Part shown: one piece after another, positions 23,128 through 34,681 of the stretch | Numbering within the stretch: position 1 is the first letter of the stretch | Layout: every line of letters begins with the position of its first letter | Assembly (NCBI RefSeq): GCF_033568475.1 | Contig: NC_133123.1 | Coordinates: forward strand, 16,974,622-17,038,621 | Origin: Henckelia pumila | Lineage: Eukaryota > Streptophyta > Magnoliopsida > Lamiales > Gesneriaceae | DNA: 64,000 nt | Reading direction: 5' to 3' | The notes under the pieces: model-generated | Database searches by the model: none | What the model saw: the letters and a program-made list of their open reading frames with translations, nothing else | Told to the model about the DNA's origin: nothing | Made by a program: the position numbers and the translations under genes

Positions 23128-24785
23128 TATATATAAAAAAACAATGCAATTTAAAAAAAGAAAGAAAGAAAAAAACACAGCACGTACACATGTCACATCA
23201 ATTAAATAACATCTGATCAATACAGCGTTAAATCTATAAATTATTTAATAGACATTGATTTCTATTTACAACTTGTGAAAACTGAACAATTATTTTCGTC
23301 CACACGTGATTCTTGAATTAATATGTTGGTCTTAACATTTTTAATTGGAAATATTAAACCTAAAATATTCGAACCCGAATAACTCGACCCGAAGTCACGT
23401 TTCTCTACAGGCTTTTTGAACCATTATATGCTTTAATTATATGTACACGGAGTTTTCTTATCGTCCAGCATAAGAATAAGAGCACCGTTGCAACTAAAAA
23501 ATTGGAACACTCGATCTCGATGAAAAACGGTCGGAGGAATTTTGAGGAAATTATTGAATTCAATGCATGTATAAATTGTCAATTGAGGTGGAAATAGTGA
23601 TGAGTTTTAGATTCGACGACGGGAACAAGGAAAATATCTCCGGAATAGAAGAGATATGTGTATAAAATAATAAGCAATTGATGTTTAATTACGACTCGTG
23701 AGAACAAAAGAATTATCTTCTAGCTATCACACATCTATGTTATTCTTAGGCTATGTTTACTTTCCTTTCCTAGGGCCAAGATGGTCTCTTTCTTCCTTCC
23801 CTTATTCCCGCTGCAGTTGATGGAGAAGCATTGAGCAAGGCAAGGAGTCGAGACAGTCTTAGCTACAATCTCTGCCCTTATCTGAGTATCTTCCAACTCG
23901 TCTGAAAACAGAATAGTCGTCTCTTTTCAAGGGAATAAGAGTGAAGGATAATGCGCGTCATCGTCTTCTGAGGAGAGATGGGTGATTATCATGTGATAAG
24001 ACTATTAATACTAATTCATCCTATGTTTACTTAGAAATTTACAAAAATTCCTAAAATCAAGGGCCCGTTAATAATTAGATTTGAGCATGATTTTTAATCC
24101 TCAATTTCATTAAGGATAAATAATCTATGGCTTGTATAAATGGAAAGAAAGTTAGAAAACTCCCAATATACCATTATTTTTAATCATTTCTATCATTTTT
24201 AAAGGGTAAAATTGTAAAATTTTGTTTAATCACAATTCTAATCACAATCGTAATCAATTATAGTAAACAAATTATTATTTATCCATAACACTCTATACAA
24301 TATCTAATTAGTTTAATAATCACATAATAAATTATATCTTCACAATCCTATCAATATAAGTAAACGTAGGGCACCCAGTTACAATTGCTGGGGTGATGTT
24401 TTAATTTTTTTTTTTTATATATATAAACCGGTTTCAAAATAGTTTGAAGCGCAAGGGCGGGAGCGCACTCCCCTTTTTGGGACGCGAGCGTCAACAACAG
24501 GCAGTAGTGGTCTCGATGTCATCTTTATTTTTTTAAAATATATTTTTATTCCTTATTATTATTTTTTATTTGTGTAAACTACTATATCTGATAGGAATTA
24601 ATTATCTGTTCAACAAAAATTGAACCGTTCTGACTTCTGAATTCTGTAATTTTACATTTAATTTACAACTACTATTTTTTCCCTATAAATATCCCTCTCA
24701 ATTCTTCATTTTTTAATCAATTTAATAATATCCCTCTCTACCTTTCCTTCATTTTTTTAAAAATATTTTCATAATTTTGTCCAAC
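23128..24785. other. Intergenic DNA with an unidentified moderately GC-balanced patch
   Basis: The patch at 23750-23960 is less AT-rich than its flanks but no frame in it is recognisable. CTATGTTTACTT occurs at 23753 and 24022, and its inverse AGTAAACGTAGG lies at 24358, which hints at a small MITE at about 24020-24370. The patch GCGCAAGGGCGGGAGCGCAC at 24450 lies upstream of the Myb-like pseudogene and may belong to its element. Confidence 0.35.
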
Positions 24786-26460
24786 ATGGATGAAAATTAC
24801 AATATACCTTTTATGAATTGTATGAACTCTTCAAATACTGAAAAAAATCAATCTTCTCAAAATTCCACGTTCATCCTCCCAATACTCTCAAAATTTATCT
24901 TCCATGCGTACCACAACTTCCTCATAATTTTCAGACTCCTCCAAAATTTTTAATTAATTCGAATAATGTCCACCAAACTCCACATAAAATGAATCCTCAT
25001 GAATAATTTTCGATGATGTGCTACTTCACATGGGGCCTCCACTCCTCCTTATGGATTTCATAATCTAGCAACATCCACATTCCCTTCAGAAGAATCAATA
25101 AGGCCTAGCTTAGATGCTGCAACACCAACTTCTGTATCGGAGTCTCAATTTCCGCCACATTCGTCTATGTTTCGACTCGATGAATTACCCTTGATAGGAA
25201 TACAAAGACAAGCTATGAAAAAGATGATTGAAAAAAGAAGGAGGTTGCTTGGTCACTGGAAGAAGACAAGATGCGCTCGCAAGGTCATGGATTTCTATAA
25301 GCACCGATCCAATGACCGGCAATGCAAAAAAAAAGAAACTTTTCTGGAAACGTATTACAGAGGAGTGCAATGAACATCGTCATGTTGAAACTGCGGAGAC
25401 AATTGAAGCCGATAAATCACATTTTTTAAACTTTCAAAGGTTGGTGAGTGAGTTTAGTGGAAGCTATAATAAGTGGCATATCAACCATGCAAACGGTTGG
25501 AATGACGATGATATACAAACCAAGACACATGAAAGAGTGGATGAATAATAAAAAGAACAAACCTTTCAAATGCAACAATGTTTGGAGAATTCTAAAAGAA
25601 TTTGAGAAGTACGCTTCACAATCAGGAGTAGGGATGACAACAGGGCGGATTCGGGGCAGGTTTGGGCAAACCTGGAACCCGTACCGTCCTTTGAACCCGA
25701 CGGATCCAATTCGGGTTAGACCCGTTGGATCCGTCAATTAAAATATAATTTAAATTTTATTGAACAAAAAATTTAAATAAGTTAAAAAATTTAAAAAAAA
25801 AACCATCATTACATTTATTTTTCAAATTTATATTAATAATATTTAGGACAAAAAATATTATCACAAATTAAAATGTATCATTTTTATTTAATTAATAATT
25901 AATAACAAAATAAAAATCATAATAATATATTTTTATATTAAAAATATCATAATATATTAAAATTATTTCAATCTAAAAATATTATAAACTCAAATTAGAA
26001 ATAAAGTATTGATTAGTTAATATAAATAATATAATTATATATTATTAATATATATTTTCAAACATGTTTGGAGAATTGGAGGGGCGGGGTGGATCCGGTC
26101 AAACCCGGGACCTGTCCTGAAACCGCTTGTGGACCCTCTTGATAGTGTTCAATGCGGGATCGGATTTAGACCCGACCCATTGTCATCCCTAATTAGGAGA
26201 CAATCACTTCATAAAAAAACAAGGACATCTGCATCAGGAGCACACACGTCATCTTTTAATTTGGACACGAGTGTTGATATGGATGAATATATGAAGTCCG
26301 CACTCTTTCAATTGGCCAAAAAGCAGCTAAGATGAAGGGTAAAACAAAATTTACAACATTGGAAGAGATGAAAGATAATATGGAAAATGTATTGGGAAAA
26401 TTTACAGAGTACACTCACCGAAAATTAGATAAATTAGAGGGTATGCTAGCTACTAATTAA
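24786..26460 (+). pseudogene. Harbinger-associated Myb/SANT-like ORF (GST T3-like family), decayed and split by a MITE
   Basis: A start, MDENYNIPFMNC, lies at 24786. The body then runs in shifting frames: QDALARSWISISTDPMTGN (about 25257-25320), KKLFWKRITEECNEH, KSHFLNFQRLVSEFSG and YNKWHINHANGWNDDD (to about 25515), then KPFKCNNVWRILKEFEKYASQS (to 25626). After the inserted MITE it ends in TLEEMKDNMENVLGKF and a stop at 26460. This order matches plant proteins annotated as glutathione S-transferase T3-like. They actually derive from the Myb-like second ORF of PIF/Harbinger transposons and bind the element's DNA. Stops and frameshifts show it is not functional. A tnp1-type transposase partner was not found. 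Confidence 0.7.
25629..26191. mobile_element. hAT-type MITE (563 bp)
   Basis: The ends are TAGGGATGACAACAGGGCGG and, inverted, ...CCCATTGTCATCCCTA. The flanks are 8-bp direct repeats ATCAGGAG (25621-25628) and ATTAGGAG (26192-26199), 7 of 8 identical. The inverted GGATCCGT and ACCCGTTGG-type ends enclose an AT-rich centre. It interrupts the Myb-like pseudogene. Confidence 0.85.
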
Positions 26461-27055
26461 AACAAAAAATCTAAAGTCTTCCTATTTGTACTAAAAAAAA
26501 ATAATTGACTGACGAACAACTTCGTGTGCATCTCTATTTATGCTCGTGAAATGATTAAAAAAAATGGTGTATGTAGTAGATTTGGATTTGTAGTTGTATT
26601 TGTGTTTGTATATTTGTATTTGTAGATGTATATATATTCCTTTGGATTTGTATTTGTATTTGTACTTGCATTATATGTCGAGTTTTTGTATTTTTTTTTA
26701 ATTTCATCATTTAATGTTATTTTCTCAATTTATGTAATTTAGTTTTCATTAAAATTGATTTCAACTTATCCAAACTAGCCAGCACATACTAATTTTTAGA
26801 GTTTTTTTAGTTTGTTTTTGTAAAATTATTAATTTTTTAAACAATGTAAAATTTAAATACTATTAAAATATTACATTGAAAATATTAAATATATGGTAAA
26901 TGAAATTATAAATAAGGATAAATGAAATTTAGATTAAAAATAAGAGTATTGAAAGTGAGATTCATAAAAAATTTGTTGAAGAATTGTATGATAATGAAAA
27001 AATGTTTAAAAAAAAGATGGAGTTTTTAACTTTGATGTGACAACGACGTGACATA
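26461..27055. other. AT-rich intergenic DNA
   Basis: Short direct words TTTGTATTTGTATTTG occur at about 26580-26670. No gene or clear element ends are visible. Confidence 0.5.
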
Positions 27056-27935
27056 ATATAAACTTCACGCAATTTATGGTTATGGTTGCATATGCCCTTA
27101 TATGTATAGTAGTTCTTAATTTCATGTGGTTACATAAATGAGGATCCAATTTTGAATTCTAGAATCTATACATTGAATTTAATTAATTACTAGTATAATA
27201 TATATGGAGATTTGATTTTTTTGGCAATTACTGTAGGCACCTACATGAGCACCTGTCACATGACATCTTGTACATCTAATTCATATGACATCTTGTATAT
27301 CTAATAAGTGAATGACATGCATGTCAGCAAGTGCTATATATCTACTCATGGTGATTGTCAAAAAGATCAAAACTCTATACACACCCACACCACCACTCTT
27401 CACACGTTTTGGAATTAAAAAAAAATGCACCAAAAGTTAGTTAAATATTAGTCTCTCTCTTAATTAATTAATAGGAATACTAGTACTCAGTGTATAGCTC
27501 ATTTTTTTAACGAAAATAAAAAAATAAATTGTGAAATAAAATATACAAAATTGAAATTTTCGTTTATAAATATCCACCAAAAGAATATAACATTTCTTTA
27601 ATTAAAAAACTATAAAACTAATTTATGGTAAATTTGACATTGCGATGAACAATGTTCATTAATTACTAAAAGGTTTCAAGTTCATAATTTTTCACCGACT
27701 GCTGAATATTAGAAAATTAAAACGGGAATAATTCCAAAAAGAATAAATTCTTAAAGAGAGGTGAAGAAATCATACCAAATCGGTAGGCATTTGGCATGCA
27801 GCAAAATGTGTGAACTTGAGGCCAAAATTCCTGCAACCACACATTCTTTGCTTCCTCTAAATATGTCAAGAAGAAGAAATTTACGTTTCTTTGCATTTGC
27901 CACCTCATTTCCCGATAGTTGAGTCCAACACAACA
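27056..27935. repeat. Second copy of the segment upstream of the COBRA-like gene
   Basis: GGTTACATAAATGAGG..TCAATTTT (about 27129) and the block at 27736-27925 (AAAAAGAAT...TTAAAGAGAGG, CACATTCTTTG.TTCCTCTAAATATG, TTTCTTTGCATTTGCCACC) recur in the same order and orientation at about 33660 and 34217-34380. In both copies the minus strand has an open frame containing WQMQR, VNF and YLEE-KNV with conservative differences, so part of a real exon may be involved. I do not recognise the protein. Confidence 0.55.
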
Positions 27936-28034
27936 TAAATTAGTAAATTAAGTAATTTGAACTTGTAGTCAACTATCTAGTTTTTAAACATATCGCCTCT
28001 GAATACTCTCAAAATACGATTAATATAACATTTG

Positions 28035-28196
28035 AATCTGTTCAAGAAGTTCACAAATCGACTCAATTTGTTTGTAAACCTAAACTAGATAATTGATATC
28101 ATATTAGAATATCACAATTGCTCAAGTTGGTATATATATGTGGGTTAAAAAAGATAGTTCCATATATACGAGCCGAGCGAAAAGAATCACATCTAA
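28035..28196. repeat. Stray copy of part of the snoRNA-locus repeat (left piece)
   Basis: AGTTCACAAATC.GACTCAATTTGTTTGTAA and GTGGGTTAAA..ATAGTTCCATATA match 10203-10240 and 10780-10800. The copy continues at 28792 on the other side of the Tourist element. Confidence 0.6.
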
Positions 28197-28791
28197 GACC
28201 ATCTCCAGCAGCACACTGAAATAGTGTGCTGCTGGAAATTAGTGCAAAAATGAGCTCCAGCAGTGAACGACAAATTGGCGATTTTTTGGAGTTGTGAACA
28301 GTGCAACTCCAAATTTGGAGTTGTACTGTTCACAACGGCAAATTATTTTTTTTAATTTTATTTTATTACCTTTTTGTTTATGGATTTTATGGTTCATTTG
28401 TTGTTATTTATTTTCATTTTTTTATAATTTGTTTTTTAATAACATTAATAATATTTTACATATCACTTTTAAATTAATAAGTGGCATTGAAATATTCAAA
28501 TTATTTTATGCAATATTATATTTTAATTTGGTTGATATTTCATTCAACTTCAAAAATATTATTTAATAAACTATATACGAATTCATATAATTGTTAATTA
28601 AATTTACCACATTAATTTATATAATAAAAATAATTTATAAAATATACGTAAAAATAAAGAATATTATGGAATATTCTTTTGGTGTAGAGATTTGGTGAAG
28701 ACTGCTGGAGATGAAGTATTAGTTACACTATATTTTACATAATAATAGTGTAAAAATTGCACTATTTTAGTGCTAACTGCTGGAGATGGTC
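28197..28791. mobile_element. Tourist/Harbinger-like MITE (595 bp)
   Basis: The ends are GACCATCTCCAGCAG and its perfect inverse CTGCTGGAGATGGTC. The 3-bp TSD TAA lies on both sides (28194-28196 and 28792-28794). The paralogous sequence at about 10818 reads ATCTAATGGAGTTGC without the element, which is the empty site and confirms the borders. The interior is AT-rich and has no transposase. Confidence 0.9.
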
Positions 28792-28888
28792 TAATGGAGT
28801 TGCACAAAAAATTTCTTACAATAAGGCCGGGACGCCCGGCCCCCTCGGATCTATTTTAGTTATAGTATCGTGGCATAAGCAAATGCAT
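28792..28888. repeat. Stray copy of part of the snoRNA-locus repeat (right piece)
   Basis: TAATGGAGTTGCAC.AAAAA..TCTTACAATAAGG and CCTCGGATCTAT match 10820-10885. No snoRNA block is included in this copy. Confidence 0.6.
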
Positions 28889-28896
28889 AAAATGAG

Positions 28897-29336
28897 TAGG
28901 GGTGGGTCGGTATGGTATACCGTACCGAATATCGGATACTGTATACCGTACCAAAAAAATCGGTATGGAATTTTTCCATACCGATACCGTATCATATACC
29001 AAGTATACCGAATTTTTGGTATACCGAACTTTCGGTATGGCGAAAATCTATACCGTGTACCGATATCGAATTCAAAAAAAATTCGGTATACCGAAAAAAA
29101 TTCGGTATACCGGCAAAAAAGTCGGTATACCGAAAATTTTCACATATATATATTTTTTAAATTTTTTTTTTCGGTTTTTCGGTATATACCGGTATACCGA
29201 AAAAAAAAATTATCATACCGATACCGATACCGATACCGAAAATTTCGGTACGGTATCGGTATACCAATTTTTTCGGTAATTTTGGTAATTTTTTCGGTAC
29301 GATTTTTCGGTATTTCGGTATTTTTCTCCACTCCTA
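28897..29336. mobile_element. hAT-type MITE rich in GGTATACCG (440 bp)
   Basis: It starts TAGGGGTGGGTCGGTA and ends TTCTCCACTCCTA. It is flanked by the perfect 8-bp repeat AAAATGAG (28889-28896 and 29337-29344). The whole body is built from GGTATACCG, ATACCGATACCG and TTTCGGTA words, so it can fold on itself and gives a spurious 209-codon ORF. Confidence 0.85.
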
Positions 29337-29429
29337 AAAATGAGTCAATGACCAGTCATAAAGTATATAAATCTAATACCTATTGATTGTGTCGATAATG
29401 AATAGAACAATTTTATTTTTTTAAAAAAA

Positions 29430-29568
29430 ACAAAGAGGCTTCAATTTTTGGGCCAATGTGCAGTATTCTAAAAAGCTCGCTTAAGCGACTAATAAATATA
29501 ACAATTAAAAAAAAAGAGGCTTCAATTTTTGGGCCAATGTGCAGTGTTCTAAAAAGGTCGCTTAAAAT
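29430..29568. repeat. Two direct copies of an unclassified repeat of about 57 bp
   Basis: AGAGGCTTCAATTTTTGGGC followed by CAATGTGCAGT.TTCTAAAAA..TCGCTTA occurs twice, starting about 81 bases apart (about 29431 and 29512), with few differences. No function suggested. Confidence 0.8.
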
Positions 29569-31070
29569 TTAATATACATAAGTTTGATTAAGCAACCACT
29601 TTTTAGAAGGGAAAATTTCATTTATTTTTTAAAATGAAAACATTTTTATAAATATATATATTTATAGTTTAGACTTTAGAACTTGAATTATCTATTAAAT
29701 CATATATTTATGGTTAATATAACATTTTATTTAATGTTTGTTTTAAAATAAATAAAATTATAGTAAAAATTAAAAAAGTTTTTTCACGCTTAAGCTCGTT
29801 CTAAGCTCACTTAAGTTTGAAAAGCTAGAACCTTGACCTCCACGCTTCGACGCGCTTCACGCTTTTTAGATTCTTGTCAATGTGATATATCGTACCAATC
29901 GAACATTTACCTAATTAATTTAGGCAGTGTTTGCAACCTCTAAAAAAAAATGATTATGAATTTTTCCGGAACAAAGTCAAGCCCAATGATATATATTTAA
30001 CACACATTCTCAACTTTTCTAGAGAAACATAAAAAAATACATGCAATGCCACACAAATCTACCAATTGGTTTCAAGAAGATAGCAGCTCCGGCAATTGCT
30101 CAGCTCCGGATATCGGGAAGCAAGTGCTTCCGATCCACTTGAAATCGTCTATCATCGGGAAATAATGCTCAGTAAAATTATTTCAATAAAGTTATTAAAA
30201 AAACTTGCACATTTTTTGCACCCTAATGGCTTCACTAACTGACAAAAATATTATTCCACGATACTTGAAATCTGAGGTTGTGCTTGGATTGAGGTATTTG
30301 ATTTGAGAGTGGATTTCAAATAAATGGATTTGAAAATCCATTGATTTGAATCCATTGTTTATTAAATCTCTTGCTTGGAATAACATAAAATTTTAAAGTG
30401 GAATTTTAAATCCATTGATAAGAAATATATTGTTTGTTTAAAAAATTTAAGAATTTCAAATAATAGAAAAGTTTAATATATTATTCTTTATATATTTTGA
30501 AAATAAAATTAGTAATATGATTACAAAATAACCATGTTCAATTTAAAATAATATCAATTTAAACTTTATTTATTTTCATTGGATTAAATGTTAAATTAAC
30601 ATAATAAACTTTAAACAAAATATTTATGTTTTTCGAAAATACAAATATATAATTTATTATAATATTAAAATTCAATTTCTTTTTCATCATACTAGTAACA
30701 TAAAAAAATATTTTTCGTGCATTAGAGATTTTTATTTTTTTGGTATTTTTATTTTTATGATGATTTTTTTTTCCGAAAAAAATGATACCTAAAAATTTAA
30801 TTAAATACATTATATTTTAAAAACAAAAATCCTATGACCTAACGGATCAATTAATTGATACGGATCTCCCGCCTAATCTGGCTCAAGAAAAAAAATTATT
30901 TTTCATGTCAAAATTATTATTTTTCGTTGTAAATAAAGATCAGATTGACTAATTTCACAAATATATATTGATCGTGAATTGATAGTACCGTTGTTATTCA
31001 TATCTATCCTGTGTACTCATCAGAGTGTTAATTTTTTTAAAAAATTATGTTGCTTTTCAAGTTGTAATAA
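29569..31070. other. AT-rich intergenic DNA
   Basis: At 30290-30430 there are TTTGATTTG and AAATCCATTGAT words resembling stretches near 8.6 and 11.1 kb. At 30838-30960 a diverged relative of the GATCTC...ATTATTTTTCATGTCAAAATTATT repeat of the 13.4 kb tandem units is visible. No gene. Confidence 0.4.
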
Positions 31071-31077
31071 AAAATAA

Positions 31078-31786
31078 GGGAAAATTTTTTTTTTTTATCT
31101 GTATATTTATCATTTTGTGATTTCGATCATCTGTAGTAGGGGTGCAAACGAGTCGAGTCGAGTATCATACTACTCGAGCTTGAGCTCGACTTGTATTTGT
31201 CTACTTGAGCTCAAGCTCGAGCTCGATCGAGTAACTAATTTTATACTCGAACTCGACTCGTGTATATTTCGAGTTACTCGAGCTCGAGCTCGAAAAATAA
31301 ATAAATATATAAATAAATAAATATGAATAAATTATATTATATTATATTATATATATTATATTATCGAATAGCTCGCGAGCTACTCGAACACACATATTTA
31401 ATACTCGAGCTCGAGCTCGATTATATGTTCGAGCTACCCGAGCTCGGTCAAACCGAAAGCGAGTCGAGTTTTGACCGAGCTGCTCACGAGTAGCTTGACT
31501 CGTTTGCACTTTGCACCCCTACTATATGTGGTAAGTTTTTTGTGTTTTAGTCCGTATCTTTTTTTTTTGGGCAATTTTACTTCTTTTTTCTTATGAACGC
31601 TGATGTGACACCAATGCCGCGTTGATGTGGAGTTGATAGTGCCATGCACATAAACATTTTTGACGAAAAAAAATAAAATTGCCCAAAAATAGAAACATGT
31701 AGTATGAATAAAACTGAAATATGAAAACAGAGAGATCAAAACACAAAGCGACCAAATTATCAGACCAAAATTGCAATTTTTCTTTT
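31078..31786. mobile_element. Mutator-like MITE of the 5142/8233 family, interrupted by a hAT MITE
   Basis: The left end GGGAAAA...CATTTTGTGATTTCGATC and the inverted right end (GATCAAAACACAAAGCGACC ... AAAATTGCAATTTTTC) match the TIRs of the other two copies. The middle again has GATGTGACACC and GTTGATGTGGAG words. A clean TSD was not found, so borders are approximate. Confidence 0.6.
31137..31521. mobile_element. hAT MITE (CTCGAGCTCGAG-rich family, 385 bp)
   Basis: The ends are TAGGGGTGCAAACGAGTCGA and, inverted, CTCGTTTGCAC..TTGCACCCCTA. The body is filled with GAGCTCGAGCTCGAG palindromes around ATATTATATT. It is a close relative of 20697-22128. The 8-bp flanks have diverged too far to call a TSD. 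Confidence 0.75.
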
Positions 31787-33000
31787 AAAAAACTGCGGCC
31801 CATGGGAAGGAAAATAAAAAAGATCAATAATTTATCTCTGTACATTATGTGTAAATTTCTTCAATACAATCCGACATATATATGTTTACGTACATATGGA
31901 CAACCGCGTTATATATGACTTTATAATTCTGCATATATAAATAATCTCTACTACTCTATATATGTTTATTTACACACACACACACACATATACATACATG
32001 CACAAGGTAACCATTTGAAATTAAATTGAGTTTTTTTATAATTATTAATTATAGTTGGATTTTTAAATTTATTATTTAAGGATCTATTGGAGACACCGAG
32101 ACAGTGCGTACTTTTTAATGAAAAATTTCTCCTAATTTTAATCTGCATATTTAGATTAGTCGCATGAACGGTAAATTTTAAAATAAAGAGTTTATAACCA
32201 ATGCATGCATTAATGTACTTGCGTAGTAAGCAAAGGAATTATAAAATTAATGGATCATACATAAATAACAAAATATTGCACGAGAAAATATATAATTTTT
32301 TTTTTTGGAAAATTGCATCTTTAAGATTTTGTCCCCTATCACGGATCGCAACTATTCTTCAAGAATTCAACCAACGAGCATATTATACCACCAACTATAA
32401 GTCAATAACTACATGTTCACCAATTTTAACATTAATTCATATATATATATATTTTAAAAAAACTAATCAATTCAAAAAGATTTTGATCCGAAATCACTTT
32501 GCTCCAAAACTATAGAAAAAAGAAAAAGAAAATAAAAATCTTGTTCGGAATCTATCTAGTTTTATGGGATATTGCGTATACACAATGTACTTGTCCTTTT
32601 AATTTTAATCTAAATTTTTAATAATAAACTTACGAACCGATAAATCGTTTTATGTGCTTCTTTTGTTAGTTTCTACTTTCTATGGGAGATTTATAAATGG
32701 ATGGATTTTTTTGATATTAACAATGGGGACCATGCACAAAGTATTGTTAAAAACTTAAAATGATTTGTGAAAAATGAAAAATCATGCGCACATACAAAAT
32801 AAGCACAAAGTCACTATGCATGTGTATGTAAGTTTATTTATTTATTTTTTTGAAAATGTAAGTTTATTTTATTCGTATTATCATTTAAATTTTTTCTAAA
32901 ACTACCTAACTTTTATTTATTGACAATTTTTCCCCAATTTTTGGATCAGTAACATGAAAAAAGATACAAATTAGTTTAAAATATAGAGTTTATAACTTAA
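31787..33000. other. AT-rich intergenic DNA
   Basis: A CA dinucleotide run lies at 31972-31989. The short ORFs here have no recognisable features. Confidence 0.5.
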
Positions 33001-33392
33001 GGGACCATTTTGTTCACCATATTACTAATATACGTATAACTTATCTCATCTCATCCCACGTTCTTCTCATCATATTATTTATCCATATATTAACTATTTA
33101 TTTCACATCAATCAAATCATTAATTATTTATAATACATATATCAATCAAATCATTGAATTTAAATTATTATATTACCCCTTATAAATAATATAATTTATG
33201 TTTTATTTATTGTTAAAAAGACAAAATAGTCATTTAATATTTTTATATAAAATTTAATCAATCAAATCAAATAAAATATAATCTATCAATCAAATTCAAT
33301 ATTATTTTAACTATCATTTATTATTTATTTTTTATTACATTATATTATTTATTTATGTATTACTTATATCATCACTCAAACTAAACGGTACG
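33001..33392. mobile_element. Tourist/Harbinger-like MITE (392 bp)
   Basis: The ends are GGGACCATTTTGTT and, inverted, CGTACCGTTTAGTT, 10 of 14 matching. The 3-bp TSD TAA lies on each side (32998-33000 and 33393-33395). The interior is AT-rich with TCATCTCATC and CAATCAAATC words and has no ORF. Confidence 0.6.
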
Positions 33393-33772
33393 TAAGAGTT
33401 TATTCCTCCCACACCGTCAATACAAATAGTCTCTAGATAGTTCAAGCAGAGATACTTACAATATTACATGCGGGTTGCACAAGGTTCTGTCTGGATTTTA
33501 CACTTACATTATTCTACATACATTGTGTGTATTGTATGCATGTAATATATATATATATATCAAGTGGGAATATCATGCAAAAAAAATTGTTAAATGAAAA
33601 AAATGTAAACTAGCTATTTTATTCTTACTAAGGTCTGTTAGGGTACAAACTTACTAAGGTTACATAAATGAGGTTTCAATTTTGTATTCTACATATACGA
33701 TTATGCGTTGAATTTATTTACAAGTGTGTGTGTATATATACATGTATATTGTTCTAAAGTAATTATCTTAAT

Positions 33773-33935
33773 GAGTTTTGCTATGTTGTCCACCTCCCGT
33801 ACGTGTCAATCTCCATGCCCACTTATGAGGTGACAATTATCAAATGGATGAGATTAATCATATACAAATGGTTTATCCAATGGATGAGTGTCACCTCATA
33901 GGTGGGCACAGGAGGTGGGCAACATAGCAAAACTC
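33773..33935. mobile_element. Mutator-like MITE (163 bp)
   Basis: The left end GAGTTTTGCTATGTTGTCC and its inverse at the right end (GGGCAACATAGCAAAACTC) give about 24-bp TIRs, with a second inner pair CACTTATGAGGTGAC against GTCACCTCATAGGTG. The perfect 9-bp TSD TATCTTAAT flanks it (33764-33772 and 33936-33944). It lies inside the sequence duplicated at 27-28 kb. Confidence 0.9.
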
Positions 33936-33944
33936 TATCTTAAT

Positions 33945-34681
33945 TTGCCAAATATATATAAATTCGGGAACAACATTTAATTATCGTAAATATTAATCAA
34001 GAAATAAAATAGCTAAACGTAATGAAGCAAACTGTTACATATCACAATCAATATTTTTAATCTTTCTTCATTTACTTAATGTACCACGCGGTATTTACTT
34101 AATATTACAAATAATATTAAATATCTAATGTAACATATTTTAATTAATTAATTCTTCATCACGGTGTGTTAAAAGATTGGAAACTTTAAACGGAAATATA
34201 TATACATAAATCCAAAAAGAATGAATGGTTAAAGAGAGGAAATTACACCATAAGCGCCAGCTTTTGGTTGCAGCAAATGTATGAATTCCAGACCAAAATT
34301 GCCGCAAAGACACATTCTTTGATTCCTCTAAATATGGCAAGAAGTAGAAATTAACTTTTCTTTGCATTTGCCACCCCATTTAATTGTGTAATTTATTGTT
34401 AAATCCTCAGTTTTCGAGGAAAAGATTATTCAAAGAAAAATATCAAAGAAGATTACTAGAATTAGCTCTGATTCTGTTGTATGTATCCATATGGACGTTC
34501 ACTCTCCCACTCTCTCCCCAGCACACACACAAACCACCACAGGCGTACTTTTATTTTTCCGAGGTTTATGTTCGTGAAGTTTAAGGATTCATTGATTTTC
34601 TTGAACCATTTTTGTGGGTACCAAGAAATTTGATTTGTTCTACCACCAATTTTTTTTTTTTTTGCCTCTCCCTTTTAAGCG
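33945..34681 (+). promoter_or_regulatory. Upstream region of the COBRA-like gene, partly duplicated at 27.7 kb
   Basis: The last 100-200 bases before the start are CT- and CA-rich (TCTCCCACTCTCTCCCC, CACACACACAAACC at about 34500-34530), like a plant 5' UTR. The block 34217-34380 is a diverged copy of 27736-27925. No TATA box could be fixed with confidence. Confidence 0.35.

Noticed and set aside
25167..25373. 68-codon plus-strand ORF starting MFRLDEL
   Set aside because: It is an out-of-frame reading of the Myb-like pseudogene.
28757..29386. 209-codon plus-strand ORF rich in Y, R, I and P
   Set aside because: It is the translation of GGTATACCG-type repeats inside the hAT MITE at 28897-29336, with low complexity and open frames in several phases.
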